From Dromaius novaehollandiae (lineage: Eukaryota; Chordata; Aves; Casuariiformes; Dromaiidae), in the NCBI RefSeq assembly GCF_036370855.1, contig NC_088113.1, positions 14,032,501 through 14,096,500 on the forward strand: a stretch of 64,000 nucleotides of DNA, given 5' to 3'. Numbering within the stretch: the stretch's first letter is position 1; every line of letters begins with the position of its first letter. The notes beneath the pieces were generated by a model. It was not told where the DNA came from. It searched no databases and saw only the letters and a program-made list of their open reading frames with translations. The position numbers were made by a program, and so were the translations under genes. This document shows positions 1 to 12,816 of this stretch, in pieces.

Positions 1-1544
1 CTATGCGTAGGTAGCATGTAAAAGTATCTCTTTTATGAAAATCTCCCATTTCATAGGTGTCTTTTTCCAGAAAAGGAGAAGGATTTACTTTACAAAAGTA
101 AAACATAGGCAGTTTTTCCCCACAGTGCCTGTTTTCATACTGCCTTCTTTTAGACCACTCTTATGCATAAGCAAAAATCTGAGTAGTCATTTTTTCCCCC
201 CAGAGGAATGTACATACAAATCAGATAAAGTAAGGTTCAAACTACTGAAATTTGCACCCATAAATTACAGTTCAGACAAGAAAGCCTTGCCTGAGCCATG
301 CTGAAAAATATCTCCTTAAATGTTCCTTCCTTCTAAGCAAGAGCAGTCTAGTTCATTCAAGGTGACTCATTTAAATACATATTTAAGGCCAAATGTCATT
401 TCACTATTATTTATTAGCTGAACACAAAGTCCCCAAACAGAATTGCAAAGCCACAGTCCCTAACTTGAGGAGTTTGCAGCACAGTCACTACAGATTTATT
501 TCGCTGCTTCCGAGAGATTAATTTACTCCAGAGGCTTTAAAATATTAATTCTCAGGTATAATAGAAAAAACCTCTTCAGGAACAGTTACCGGTTCCACAT
601 TCCAGCTGTCTGGTAAAGTTAAATATGCTGGATGTTTTCTGAACCAATACAAAGCAATTAGACTCGATTGTGGTTTAATGATTCTCCAAATGCCTTTTTT
701 GTTTCGTGCCTTTGTCCTCGGGCTCTTCCTATTGCGCCGGCCTAGCCAAGGGCGGATGATAAAGTGTGCACGTTTGATTGGGAGCTTTGAATAAGAATTC
801 GTTCCTAACAGCTTTTTTCCCCTCCAGGAAATAATAGTATGAAGTAAATAAATAAACAAGCAAGCAAATAAGAAAGTGCCTCTGCCCCACTTCCTCGAAG
901 AAAGCAGTTTTGCTGCATTCTCTGTTTTGCTGCTTTTCCTGTGGGCCTCTTCCTCCCAGGCAGCCCCCCCCCGGGCAGCGTGGCAGCGCAGTGCGAGGAG
1001 GTTTCAAATGCCGATGTTTAAATGTTTTCAGCGAATATATTAATTCCAGTGGACAAGCCTTTAGCGTTGTGCTGAAACAGCAGCCTGAACACGGTGTCTT
1101 TAGCAGATCCTATAAGGTGATGACAGCTGGCAAGGAGTTGATAAACGCCATTCCTCCGAAAGATAGATGTAAACCAAACCTCAAACCTCTGGCGATTTAT
1201 TCACAAATCCAATTATTTTACAATAACATCCTAAGTTTAAGGGAATGTGAATTTTAAAAAGCAGGAAAACAGCTTGGGCTTGGCTTTTATTTTTAAGAAT
1301 TTAGCAAAACATGCTGTAAAATGCAAAAGTCAAAACAAAAGGAGGGTAGGAAGAAGACATTAATATTCTCCACTTGCATGGATCCCGGCTCCCTGCTGCG
1401 AGGGCTTCACACGCATGTCTTAATACCTGACTCCAAGCTAGTCCAGAATTGCAGAGCAAGTGCCCGCTCTTTTTTTGAGGTAATAGTATCTTTAGAAGAT
1501 TGGAAGGAGCAGGTGAATTTCTGGGGTAATCTAGCTAGACAGCA
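1..1544. other. intergenic, no gene seen
   Basis: AT-rich non-coding DNA. Short open frames are present on both strands, but none has a recognisable product or a convincing pair of splice sites. I see no transposon boundary here. Confidence 0.6.
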
Positions 1545-1835
1545 GCACTGCTACGGCGAGCACACCCACGCTCGTGTGGGCCCCTCTCAACTTCGTGCTG
1601 ACCCCGTGGGTGGGTGCCGGGGTGGGCCGCAGGACACAGACCGGGAGCCGGGGCCCGCGGAGCCGGGCCAGCCGGAGGGTTGGCGTGTGCTGCGGCTCAG
1701 CTGCCCGTCGCCACGCGCGGCGCGGGGCTAACAGTGATCATCGTCATCGCGGGGCAGCTCTGCCGGCAGAGCGGAGGGGAGGCGACCCCGATCCCGTCTG
1801 CCAGCAACAGCTCAAGAGGGGTTGAAGCAGGAGAT
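1545..1835. promoter_or_regulatory. CpG-rich island (isolated)
   Basis: A sharp local rise in G+C and CpG count in an AT-rich setting, with CGCG, GCCGG and GCGGGG clusters (for example around 1650-1760). Such islands in birds usually mark a promoter or an orphan regulatory island. No first exon with a recognised product follows in either direction. The overlapping open frames come from the GC-rich composition, which lowers stop-codon density. Whether it is a promoter is inference. Confidence 0.45.
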
Positions 1836-2767
1836 GCTTTCCGGAGTCACCGCTGGATCCGGAAGAAGGCTGTGAATTACTGAATATCCCCCCTTATATT
1901 ACTCCCTTAGTGAACCCGGGGAGCCGGGCTGATGCACTGCATTTTGGAGGATATTGGGAAAGAGGTGGAGGCACATCCCAAGCGCAGAAAGCAAAGCCTT
2001 CAACAATTTAATCTCGTTTTAAGGACACAGCTAGGTCGCCATCCACAGTTTTCTGTGCATTGTGACAAGGTCAGGGGACCATGGCAGCAAGAGCACATGG
2101 AGACAGAACTTGTTTTAAGATGTGATTGACACGGATATGGTCATGCTTAAAGCAGTTAAGCAAATTGGCCCACTATGGACCCAGCAATCACAGAGCTACT
2201 TGACTACCACAGCAACAATGAGGAGTAACCGAGTGCTTTTAAAGCATAAAACTTCCCTTAACTATCTTGTACTCTCGGCGAAGTGGAGATGGCCCAAGGG
2301 TGTGCGCATCCGCTCACCTCCCAGGTGTGCAGCCACCAGGGAGCCAGCTGGCAGCACCGCTGCCTCCCTCCTGCACACATCTGCAGCGTCCCCACGCAAA
2401 CATTCGGTCCGCAAGAACGTGCTGTGGATTTGGGACAACACCTGGAGGCTTTTAGTTCTATAAAACATTTTGGCAGCTTGTTACAGGACCATAAGTCTGC
2501 TTAAAGATGTTTCAGGGTCATTATGCCCTTCTTACTGATAAACGCTCTCATAATATTATGGTTTCTTTATTAAAAAAAAGACTTACATTTTACTAGCAAA
2601 ATAAAATATGCCTGAGTGGTTTTAATTTTGTATAGAAACCTCAGACTTTGGTCAGGGGAACCGTAGGTGCAGCTCTCTGTTAATTTTAGAAAAGGACACA
2701 TGTGGGAGCCATGAAATGGAAGTTGCTGACATGCACACCACAAAAAAAAAAAAAAAAAAAAAAAAGA

Positions 2768-2798
<31 letters not shown>

Positions 2799-4744
2799 AA
2801 AGACAGTTACCCCTGCTGCTTTCTTTTAGAACATAACTGCATGTAAACACAGCTTGACAAAAGCCCAGCGCAGGCACTGGCAGATGTTTGGTCAGTTGTG
2901 CTGTGTAATACTTTTGGCACATACAGATCTCTCTCTCTTTTTTTTTTCCCTCTACTGTTCATGCACTAAAGTGCTCACAGTTTTTGCATACCTGAATCAC
3001 ACAAGCCAAATATTTGCTGTGCACATACACCATGGGTCAGAGCGAGATCCAAAACTTCAGGGCCTCATTCAGAACTCTGCTTTGCGAATCCTGAAGTTCA
3101 GTTAATTGATTTTTTTGGTGACTAGTTCTAAAAAAAGCGATCTTTTGGACTGTATATTTTCAGGAGAAACTTTCCCTTGCAAAAAGGCCCTGTCCATAAA
3201 GAAAATCTGCTGCTCCTTGAGAAGGCACTTCCCATGGTGTAAGGAGGATAACTGTGCTCCAGGACAAGCAAGGAAACACTCGTGTGCCAGGGCAGCAGAA
3301 GCCGAAGCCTTGAATAAATAAGACACATAATAGAGACCCAAGATATATGTAAGTGTGCCTGTAGTCATGATGACAGGTTAATCCATGTTATAGCTTTGTT
3401 CAAACCAAAGGAATTGCACCACAGAGAATCCTGGCCCACTGGCAGGCCATACACTCCACCTGCTTTGAAAGCCCTTCAGCTGCTACTTAAAACATTGAGA
3501 TGTTCCACTTTCATACACAATATGCCATCACATGTTTGCAGAGAACAAATCTCAAATTTCAAATCTGTCTGTGGTTATTTTCTTCCTACTAATAATCAAT
3601 GGAGCTACATCTGATCTGATTCTGGCCTGCTGGGAAAGGTGTGTGAACCTGTGACATAGTATATGCTTTCAAGTTTTATCAATATCAATGCCAGTTAAGT
3701 GACTTCAGAATAAAATCAATGGCCACCACCAAATCCTCATTCTGCATCCTAGCCACAAGCCACTGAACGGGTAGTCCTGGCTGCTCTCCAGGCGGGCAGC
3801 TCCGAGAGCACGTGCAGGAAAACCCGATGAAGCACGAGGATGGGGCCCCGGGCCCCTCTGCTCCTAAAGCTCCCGTTCCAACCACCACCTAGACCTCTGC
3901 TAAACTCCGTGTTTTACTGATCCCCCAAACGGACAAATATATATATAGCTGTATTTATATATATACATATTTAAGCACAGAAATACTCATGCAACCTCCA
4001 CATGGGGCTTTTCCGATGCAAATTGCATCAAGTAAACTGTAGCTGTGTGTTGACCGCACAGAACGACATCTAAGGCAGAAATTTCTCGTCCTTATTTCAG
4101 AAAGGAGCACGTGACGAGAGACTCACTTGCTCTACATACTTTAAAATTCTTTCATACCAGTTGACCCACTTGCTTGGCTGTAGTGGAGGTTTTAAATAGG
4201 CACAATGTTCATGGATTTGATTCATAAAGAATTAGGATGCTTACTGTGTGAAAGCATTTACAGAGATTCAACAGTTTCTTTTTTTAAATCAGCATCTTAA
4301 TGACTCATTGGGAGTGCCTGCACACAAACTCACATAAAAACCCCCTCAAATGATGACTTATAGTAATTTTTTTAGGGTATGTGTCAATGATTGTAGAATA
4401 GGTAGCATTATAATTTGTCAAATCTTATTTGGTGTCTGGGCAAGTTTTCTTAAAAAAGTCCAATTATCTAAAATATTTTGGGGTATTTTCATTGGAAAAT
4501 TTGAAAGTTATTGTCATCTACTGCATCTGCCTACATGAAGGAAATTTTATAGTTCCCACTGAGGTTATCATTTGTTCAGCTGCATAGGTGGGAGTCTTTA
4601 TTTAGACAAAGCGCGAGCAAATTTCAGCATTTTTAGACTGTGTCGGCTGCTTTTGACCACAGACAGCTAACGCCAGTTCCTCAAAAGGTGGTATGTAGAG
4701 TTTGTTAATAAAGCAGTTTTATTGAGGAAGGTGCCCACGTCCAC
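1836..4744. other. intergenic, no gene seen
   Basis: Non-coding DNA containing the A-rich/GA simple repeat at 2742-2800 and an AT dinucleotide-rich stretch near 3935-3975. A mildly GC-rich patch at 3770-3880 carries no supported exon. Confidence 0.55.
2742..2800. repeat. poly(A) followed by (GA)n simple repeat
   Basis: An A run of more than 20 bases, one interrupting G, another A run, then about ten GA dinucleotides. This could be a decayed retroposon tail that grew into a microsatellite, but no element body is recognisable upstream. Confidence 0.9.
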
Positions 4745-4749
4745 ATGAC

Positions 4750-4826
4750 CACGGGAAGAAAACTGAGGCACAGGTTACGTGATTTGCTCAAGATCACAGA
4801 ACAGAACATGTCCTAACTCCAAAGGT
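4750..4826 (+). mobile_element. MIR-like SINE remnant
   Basis: The run AAACTGAGGCACAGG followed by a TTGCTCAAGATCACA-like stretch and CTAACTCCAAAG matches, in order, the conserved core and right part of MIR, an ancient tRNA-derived SINE shared by amniotes. No ends or target-site duplications can be made out, as expected for its age. Confidence 0.65.
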
Positions 4827-5097
4827 ACACCCTGTGGAGCAGGCTCTCCTGCTGATTCATTTTCAGCTGGGATTTTCCAAATGCAGTCTCTGTATTTCAA
4901 CCCGTGCAGCATCTCCCGAATTCCAGCTAAATGCTTTGTGCCCCTCAGGAGACCGCACACATAACTGCTTGCTAATTATTCACCCTATTTGTTGTTGCAA
5001 TATAACTCCCAAATTCTCTTTGGTTGCTTTCAAACTCAGATATAAGCATCCTATTTTCTGAATGCTAATATTTTTTAAATATATTAACATTTTAAAG

Positions 5098-5645
5098 TGA
5101 TGAGAATTATAGTGAAAATTAAGATTTATTCCTTGATTTATATTACATCTACTTTAACTGTAAAGTTAGTACAAGTGGCAGCAGAAAATAGCAACATGAG
5201 CATCACAGCTTTAAATAGTATATTGCTTAGCCTAAAAATGTGTTATTTATTATTGTCTGAAAACTCCCATACATCTCTTAGCCCAACTGTCCCTACAGAA
5301 ACATTTACAGAAAAAGTTGTGTTTCTAACCAAGAATGATACGTTACTTTTGTTTCATGCATGTACTGTATCTAATACTGTGGCTGTTAAGATCTTAGGTC
5401 ATGGAAACAAGAGAAAAGAAGATATTAACATATCAATGAAACACTCTCCTCAGGAGCCATGGAATGGGAACAATATTTGCATCTACAGTTTGTTAACAGC
5501 ACAGGCAAGACTGCTAGTGAAAATTCTTAAATTAGGGTTTAATGTGATGGTCTCTGTTTTCAAAAGAGAAACAAAGAGCCACCACAAAACCCACGTGTTC
5601 AGAAGTGGCTTGTTCTGTGTAAATATCACAGTAAATCACCAGTGA
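5098..5645 (+). other. unusually long open frame in AT-rich DNA, function unknown
   Basis: A 182-codon frame from two adjacent ATGs to TGA in DNA of roughly 37% G+C. Stop codons should be frequent at that composition, so the length is notable. The predicted N-terminus is hydrophobic and basic (a signal-anchor could be imagined around residues 8-25), and several N-X-S/T sites follow. I recognise no domain. There is no clear Kozak context, CpG island or splice pattern supporting a gene. Codon use is AT-rich like the flanks. The most economical reading is a chance ORF, less likely a lineage-specific gene. Confidence 0.12.
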
Positions 5646-8600
5646 AAACCTGAGCCCCTTTTGGTTAGGTGAAGAATAAACTCCTGGAATAACAAACGAA
5701 CCCAGAACGGCTTTGCGGTCGTCTTCTTTGGCTTCCAACCAGAAAAATTATGTAGCTAATTGTAAGTAGCGTTGCTCAAGGTATAATAAATTCATTTTCT
5801 TATTTACTTGAAAACATTATCGCTTCACAAAAGCACAGAAATCACCACATAGAACAAGACCTGTGGCTCGCAAGAGAAGCATCTTCTCCCCAATATCGGT
5901 CAGTCTTGTCTGCTACAGTCCAAGACCTTGCACTAGAAGATCCTGCCCATAGCAGATTTACTTTCTAATCCACATCTGTTAATAGTGTCTCATGCCTTGA
6001 AGGTTGCCAAGAAGCTGTAATTTTTTTTCTTGCCCCATCTAATGTACCTATGGCTATTTCTGATACACATCCAACCTTCGGGGCTGCAAGAACATCTTGT
6101 GATAGTGAGTTCCATGGGATATTTGTGTTGCACGGCAAAAAGTTTTTCCTTTAGCGATTTTAAACATGTCAGTCATCTCTCAGCCACCTTTGTTTATGAA
6201 GTACTTCTTGCTGAAATAAGATCCAACACAGTATTCCAGATGACATCACACCATTAATATATATCTATTTTTATTTTCTATCACATTCCTTATACGGTCT
6301 AATATATAAAAAAAGAAATTGAAATACTGACTGAATGCTGAATATAGATCCCATTAAACTGCCTTCAATCATGCTCAGGTCTTTTTTCACACTTGAAGAG
6401 CTCATTGGAAAAAATAAATTTTTTCTTTGAAACCACCTGTCAATGGAATTGGTAGCATATTCACTCTCAAGTTATATTTAAACATGTTGTTGGAATGAAA
6501 ACAAATATCAAGACATCAGAGTTTTTCACAAAAGGGAACTGTTTACTGGAGAACCTTGTCAGTCAGTTTGCCTAGGTCTTCCAAGACATTATCCTTTCCT
6601 TAGGACTGAAAATCAGCTGAACCTGATGAATGCTCAGTATTTCTGAAATTATGGCCACTTATTCTGGAAAATAAACATGGAATTAGGGGACTGCCCATAG
6701 CCAATCCTCTCTGAAAACCATTAACTGGGTGATTTTATGTAGCGCTAAGAACTTAGCGTAAATTTTAACTTCCAAACTATGAGTTAAAGGGCCCAGTTTT
6801 CAGAGCGATGAGCACCTCTAGGTTCTACAAAAGCCACGGTGGACTCTAGCACTTCATAAAAATCAGGCCCCATGTTGTTTATTTAATATATTTTTAAAAG
6901 ATTTTCTTTGCTTTAGTCCACTAACAACTAATTAAGCTGCATCCAGATTAAGAGACTGAGCCAAGAATTACAGGATATACCACATGCTTTCTCAAGGCAA
7001 ATATTTACAGTTGTTTGTAGGGTTGATGTCTTTGACATCTATCTTCTACACATAGGCCATTAAAAAATGCAACATCACAAAAATCACCACATGACATTAT
7101 GTGAAAGATTTGCTTTTTGAAAAGCAAGATGTATTCAACGCCAGCTTGCAAATTGTTTTGCAGATGCTATTTCTATAATGCTGGCATGGCTCCTTTTAGC
7201 AAGGGGGGCTGGTGGGGGGGAGAGAGAAACATAAAAGACTTAGATCAAAGATTCTTTTTTGGTAGGCAAAGGCTTCTGGCTTCTTTTTCCTAATAGAAAA
7301 AGTTTGTGATATCAGAGGAGACCGCACATCAAGCAGGGTTATGCAGCCCAGCTTTAGCATTCCCTTTATTCGTGCTTTGTGCTTGCTGCAGCTCCCTTGT
7401 CACTGTGTTGGGATTTCACGGGGGCCTCTGTGGGATTTAGAGAACACAGGCAGAAAATGTTGTAGAAATAAAGACTTCTGGTAATTTGTTTATCATTCCT
7501 GTTAGAGTAACCTTATGACTGACTGTCCTGAGTAAGTTTAATCCACTGAAGGGCTCCAATGGCTTCTCAGTGCTCTCAGTAAGCACTGAATGCCTTTATG
7601 CCTAATGGTGGCACGGCTGCGTGGGAGAGAGCAAGATCCTCCGAGCAAAGACAGTAAGGCACTGCCTGTCTTTTCTAAAAGCACATGCACCTCTGATTTC
7701 AACAGGAACAGATAAAAGCTTGCTTCCTTGGAAGAATCGGACAGTTATGCAAATAGAAATTTAAAATAAACAGATGTACATATAGCATGAGGCTGTCCAA
7801 AGCACTCACCGTTGCCTCAGTTCTGCAGCCACTCAAATTTAGGATAAAGCTTCCATTTTCTTAATGAGCTATGCCCAGGGTCCACGTGTCTGACCCGGCT
7901 GGTGACTGGTCAGCAGGCTTTCCCTGCAGGTTGCAGACGCAGCGCTGGCAGCTCAGGCAGCTCCCGGGGTCCCTGTGCTCCCCCCCACCGCCGGCCTGCA
8001 AGCGAGCTGAATGCGAGCAGCACCGCTCACGCCGAGCGTGGGTAGCACAGTGGTATGCGCCTCTTCCAGCCAACTCAGCAAATGGAGTTTGTCAAGTTAC
8101 TAAATATATTAAAGTATAGACTTCAAAAGCCCCCGATCGGAAGATGGTGACAATGAAGGGCACCATGCAAACAAATAATCTAGCACTGTAGACCTGTTTA
8201 AGAGCTGGAAGAAGGGTAGAGAAGATTTTTCTCTCCCTCACCCCCATGGTTTTCAGGAAAAGGTCTTTGAACTTCTTTATCTGAGCACTTATATTTTTAT
8301 TACAGGAAATTAAGAGGCTGAATGATGTGTGATTCAACTGTAGATCCATGGACATGAAATGAAGTCATAATAAAACATTTTAATATGAAATTAAAACTAT
8401 AAGCTTGACTCTCCTACTTCTGACCTCCGCTCTATGCAGGGGCAACTACATAGTGGGAGGCTACAATTGCTCCTTCATTGTACTTCCCCAATAGCTGTTT
8501 AGGCAAGTTATGCGCTGCTTTAAATCATAATACTGGCCATGGAGTTCCTAAGGGCACATCTCAGTTGCATAACAGAAGGCAGCCCAGAGATGCCTGGCCA

Positions 8601-9884
8601 GTGCATGCACGTGGCAGGGTCGGGTGCTAGTTTGGTTTTACATTAGCACGGTTCTGCATATGCGCTCATACTGCATATGACTGGTCTTGTCATGCTGGTG
8701 AGTCCCAGCCCATTAATTTATTCTGCCCCCTCCTAATTCTGTGGAAAAGCAATACAATAAGATGTGACACTGAGAAGGTCTGGGATACAGATTTTGGTCT
8801 TAGCTTCAGAAGGAAAAAGTCAAGAATAGAGATTAGGCAAGAGAAAGTTGCTTTTTTTCTTCTTCCCCACGCTTTTTTTTTTTGCTTTGAATATTGCCAC
8901 TTGGGAAGAATAAATGCAGCCATTCGGAGGATGTCATGGTGCTGCTAGCTGAGCTCGCAGAGGAAAACCATGTGAAAACTGTAAGCATTAGTCAAAGAAA
9001 TCAAACTAATGCTCTAATCAGGTGCAGCTAAAATCTGTAATGTCCAATAACAGACAATCGGGGTAACTGGAAGAGCGCCAAACAACCCAACAATACAAAT
9101 TTAGTTTTCCAGGGAGGGCCTCTCACACTAAACTCAAAAAATCAGCAGAGAGTGGAGGCTGCAGCCTGGCATTACAGCAAAACCAGTCCAATGGCTCATC
9201 CCACCCCCTTCGCCTCCCTTGTGCCAGCCTGATACTGCTCTGAGCACAGAGATCTGGTTCAGGGAGCTAAACCAGCCAAATACTAACAGCTCTTTTCTGA
9301 CACTGAAGCTCTGTGAAATGACAAACGAGTGCTAGTGCCAGCACAAGGAAAGCAGCAAGAATATGTATCTGTGCGCAGAAGAGGAAAACCCTATCAGCTA
9401 GTCATTAGCTCGGGTACACCGTGGTGTTACTGGTAAAAAAAAGCAAACCGGAGTACTCGAATTTCCTGCCTGTTCTCTGTATGAGAACTAGAACTAGGAT
9501 TTGCAATGAAACAGGCCACGGTTTGACAGCATGTGTGTGTTAGTACAACAGATTTACATCAACTGTTTTGAATTTACAATGGAATTGCATGTGTAAATCT
9601 GAATACCTAATAGCAGAAACAATAACCTCACGCCTGGGCTTCCAGAACAGTTCTCCGGTGGGTCGTTTAGTTCTCGCTTACTGGGCTACCTGATCTCCAA
9701 GGGAATATTTGAGTCATGCTAATCTTTAAATAGCTATCTGCTTCCAATAACCAAATACAACATTTTTCTCAGTCTTTGGAAGCCATTCAGAGAACTCTCT
9801 GGCAAATAAATCAGGTGCATATCTGCAAACTGGGTCCCATTTCTTCATTAATTAAGACTGTAATGGAAACACAGGGGAACTCAC
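5646..9884. other. intergenic, no gene seen
   Basis: AT-rich non-coding DNA. A CpG-richer patch at 7890-8045 lacks a supported exon, and short G-, A- and T-runs occur (for example 7205-7220 and 8872-8883). No repeat family is recognised with confidence. Confidence 0.55.
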
Positions 9885-9962
9885 GTGATGAGAGGGTGGA
9901 CTAGATGACCTCCTCAGGTCCCTTCCAATATGAATTATCTTACAATCCTATGATCCTGTGAG
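9885..9962 (+). mobile_element. CR1 LINE, 3' end fragment
   Basis: The string GGTGGACTAGATGACCTC, then GGTCCCTTCCAA, and a terminal ATCCTATGATCCTGTG match the end of the CR1 3' UTR. CR1 is the dominant LINE of birds and other sauropsids and ends in a short repeated ATTCTRTG-type octamer rather than poly(A). Only the extreme 3' end is kept, which fits the severe 5' truncation usual for CR1 copies. Confidence 0.85.
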
Positions 9963-10499
9963 AGTGATTTTTCCTTTGTTCAGGACAGCTACTTTGGATA
10001 GAAACTAATCACCTGCAGTCCTGGAGAAAACAGCTCTTCCACCTCCTCATGCAAGTCAATGAGGCATACACTGCTCAGTGTGGGGAAAAAACGTTAACAG
10101 TTTTCTGCAAGATGCCTTTCACCAGGCATGGCTTGCTAAATGGGATACCTTGCTCCCACTCTTTACCCTTCATAGGGCATTGCTTATTCTGCCTTTCACA
10201 TCAAATTTCTACTTAGAGATCTGCTCCATATTCCTGGGCCAGATCTTTCAGGCAGGCCTTTCCTTATCTCTTTGCTAAAATGGAAACAACAAGGGTAGAC
10301 AGGAAAATGGTGTGAAGACTCAGAAATAATAGTTCAAAACACCCAGGAGAAGAACCACAGTCTGGCCTGCTAAAATAAAATAGACACATGGGCACATTAT
10401 TCCAGGAATGTAAATACCGGCTGGGGTGTGATGACTCAGGTTGGGACAACTGTCCCTCGTGCACAGCTCAGTACCTCAGCTCATGTGGTATCTAAAGAA
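9963..10499. other. intergenic, no gene seen
   Basis: Non-coding DNA with no recognisable repeat or exon. Confidence 0.5.
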
Positions 10500-10645
10500 A
10501 GTGCCCCTTGCCGACGCCGGGATGCTGGCTTACGCAGCAACGCAACGCCCGCCGACGTGCCAAGCCTGGGTGACTAACGCAGGGGGCACGCTCGCACCCT
10601 GCGCGGGGGGAAGTCGGGACGTGACGAAGCCGAGAGCGGTGAGCA
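10500..10645. promoter_or_regulatory. small CpG-rich patch
   Basis: About 145 bases dense in CpG (GACGCCGGG, GCCGACGTGCC, GCGCGGGG, GGACGTGACGAAGCCG), with a CRE-like TGACG motif near 10622. It is too short for a classical island. It may be a small promoter, an exapted element or an old GC-biased repeat. No gene is attached to it in the sequence. Confidence 0.3.
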
Positions 10646-10670
10646 CTGAAAAGCAGTGCCGTGGGGGACA

Positions 10671-10716
10671 GAAACAAGGCACAGAGAAGTGAAGTGACAC
10701 AGAGCAGGGACCTGGA
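10671..10716 (+). mobile_element. short MIR-like fragment
   Basis: AAGGCACAGAGAAGTGAAGTGAC followed by ACAGAGCAGGGACCTGG follows the order of the MIR core (GGCACAGAG..AAGTGACTT..CACAGC..GG), with an internal deletion. It is short, so confidence is limited. Confidence 0.45.
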
Positions 10717-12655
10717 AATAAACAGAGGAGAATCAAAACCGAAGCTTGTATTTTCTGTTACCCAAATCTGAAATGAAAGATTTGTCCCTGTTCCATGCAA
10801 TCTTTGCCTTTTTTTACGCTCTTAACCATCTCACATGCTGTCCAGAGTGCTCAAGTAAACGATTAAAAGCTGAGAGGATGCAGAAGACACTAGGACAGGG
10901 ACTGTCTCTTTTGGTGCAGCACCTAGAACAGTGATCCTGGTCTGTGAATGCAGATTATACTCCCAGTACACAATAGTAACACTGATACGGTTGGTGTTAT
11001 AGAAAGTATTTGTCCTACCAACAATTAAAAAACAAATAAAAGACATCTATTGAAACAGCTGATATTGCAGCATCTTTGTTACTGCTTCAGAATCAGTTCT
11101 TCCACCTGTAGTATTTGGCTTCCCATTTGCATTTAAAAGGATATGAAATATACAGTAACAAAACAGTCTTAGAACAAATAGGCCCAAGGAGACAAGTAAA
11201 AGAGGAAGTGAAAGGCTTAAAAAATAAAAATAAGAGTGAGACATAACACTTGTCTTTGACATTATTTGCTGATATGTCAAAATTGAAAAGTCACGTGGAA
11301 ATGGTGCAAGTTTTGCCTTAGATACGAGTTCACTTGTCTGTCAGACGCTTTGCTCTTACCCTTAGTAATCCACGTATGAAACCAAGGACTCCCAAGGTGT
11401 GCAGCCTTCAGTCAGCCTTCCAGGCATAATGCCATGAAGCCAAAACTCTTCCACGCCATGGAAAACCTTGGAGTAGTTTTTGTTTTCCTTTCCAAATTAG
11501 AATTAAGGGAGATTTGAAAACATCAAAATTTTGCCATGAAACCTGGGAAATCAGCCAGCTGTACTAGAAATGCCTCTTCCAACAGCCTAACCAAGACATT
11601 CCCAAGCATAGCTCAGTTAGTCATTTTCTGTGAAGGCCATCACTGTGTCGTGCCACAACAGCAGATGCCCATGGCTCGACCCTGGCTTGCAAGACTGAGC
11701 AGAAAGAAACCTGCCTCTTCCCAAACTCCTCCTCTTACGTGGTGGAGAAAACAGCTGCAGCTACTGGGCCATGAGCATGGGTACTATGTGGCCTCTCCCA
11801 TCTCCACCGGGGAGAAGCTAGCAGGACCCTGTTTCCTTGGTGTATCACTTTGAAATGGCTTGTGGATCACTATGGGATCTGTGCTTGCGTTTAGGAACGC
11901 TTATTTCAATTTATAACTTATGTTAAAATAGCCCCAGAAGCCCTGAACTTGATCAGAATCATGATATCCCACATCTTTCTCAATCCAGGTGAATGACTGG
12001 TAGAGACAATCCACAGCAAATTGAAATGACTTTCCAGACATCAAACAGAAAGTGAAAGTCCACCGCAAAACCAGAAACAGGAACCAGTCTTCCCCAAATC
12101 CTGGCAATCCCATGTTCACTAGATGATACAGCGCCTGCATCCAGCTCACACGGACCGTTCGCTACAGGACTCTCTTTGTTCATATTGGCGCAACTACAAG
12201 CCGTCATCAAGTATTTATAGCTTCAACCAGACTTTTGTGCAATGCCAGCAGATTGGGAGATATTAAGATGGGTCAGTTTAGCTTCAGGAGTTGAACTCTT
12301 CTATATTGGGGGATTGCTTAGATCCAAGATTTTGGATCGACATCTTAGAGACAAACAAAACATCTCAATTCACACTGCATATTCGAAGCCCTCAGCCTGG
12401 ATTATCAGAAGCCCATTGACATAAATATAAACTTTCTGTGAGGACCTCTAAATCTGTAAGCAAAACGTACAGAACAGAACTACAAGGATGATGGCAGTTA
12501 CAGTACAGAAGTCTTCTTTAGTTTTGAGGGATACATGTAGAAGTATTTTCAAGAAAAATTATATCCACTTTTTAGGCTATAACAGCCAGTGTTCAAAAGA
12601 GAATTTTGAGAGGCCTCAGTGTTGGGTCAGTATGTAAAATCTTCTTTGAATTCAG
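10717..12655. other. intergenic, no gene seen
   Basis: Non-coding DNA. Short open frames near 11536-11853 and 11901-12210 have no recognisable product and no strong splice pair. Confidence 0.5.
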
Positions 12656-12816
12656 TGGGACCACAGCTAAATGCATTGGAAAGCCCTAACCTTGATGACT
12701 ATGATACAGATTACCCAAGAATGAACACAGAGCTATACAAAACTCTGAAAGATGACCAACACAGAGCAAAAATAAGAGAAATCTGTTTTGGCCTTTTACT
12801 AAAGGATGTGTTATAA
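12656..12816 (+). CDS. exon-like block, possible terminal exon of an unknown gene
   Basis: A good acceptor (TTCTTTGAATTCAG) is followed by a frame open for 53 codons to TAA, and an AATAAA lies at 13111-13116, about 300 bases downstream. The peptide is polar and tyrosine/aspartate-rich (LDDYDTDYPRMNTELY). By hand count, G+C in codon positions 1, 2 and 3 over 46 codons is about 52, 33 and 33%. The raised first position is a weak coding signature. I recognise no domain and found no upstream partner exon. It could equally be chance. Confidence 0.15.

Noticed and set aside
8035..8100. tRNA-like string GGGTAGCACAGTGGTATGCG resembling an A box
   Set aside because: No B box, no acceptor stem pairing and no cloverleaf downstream.
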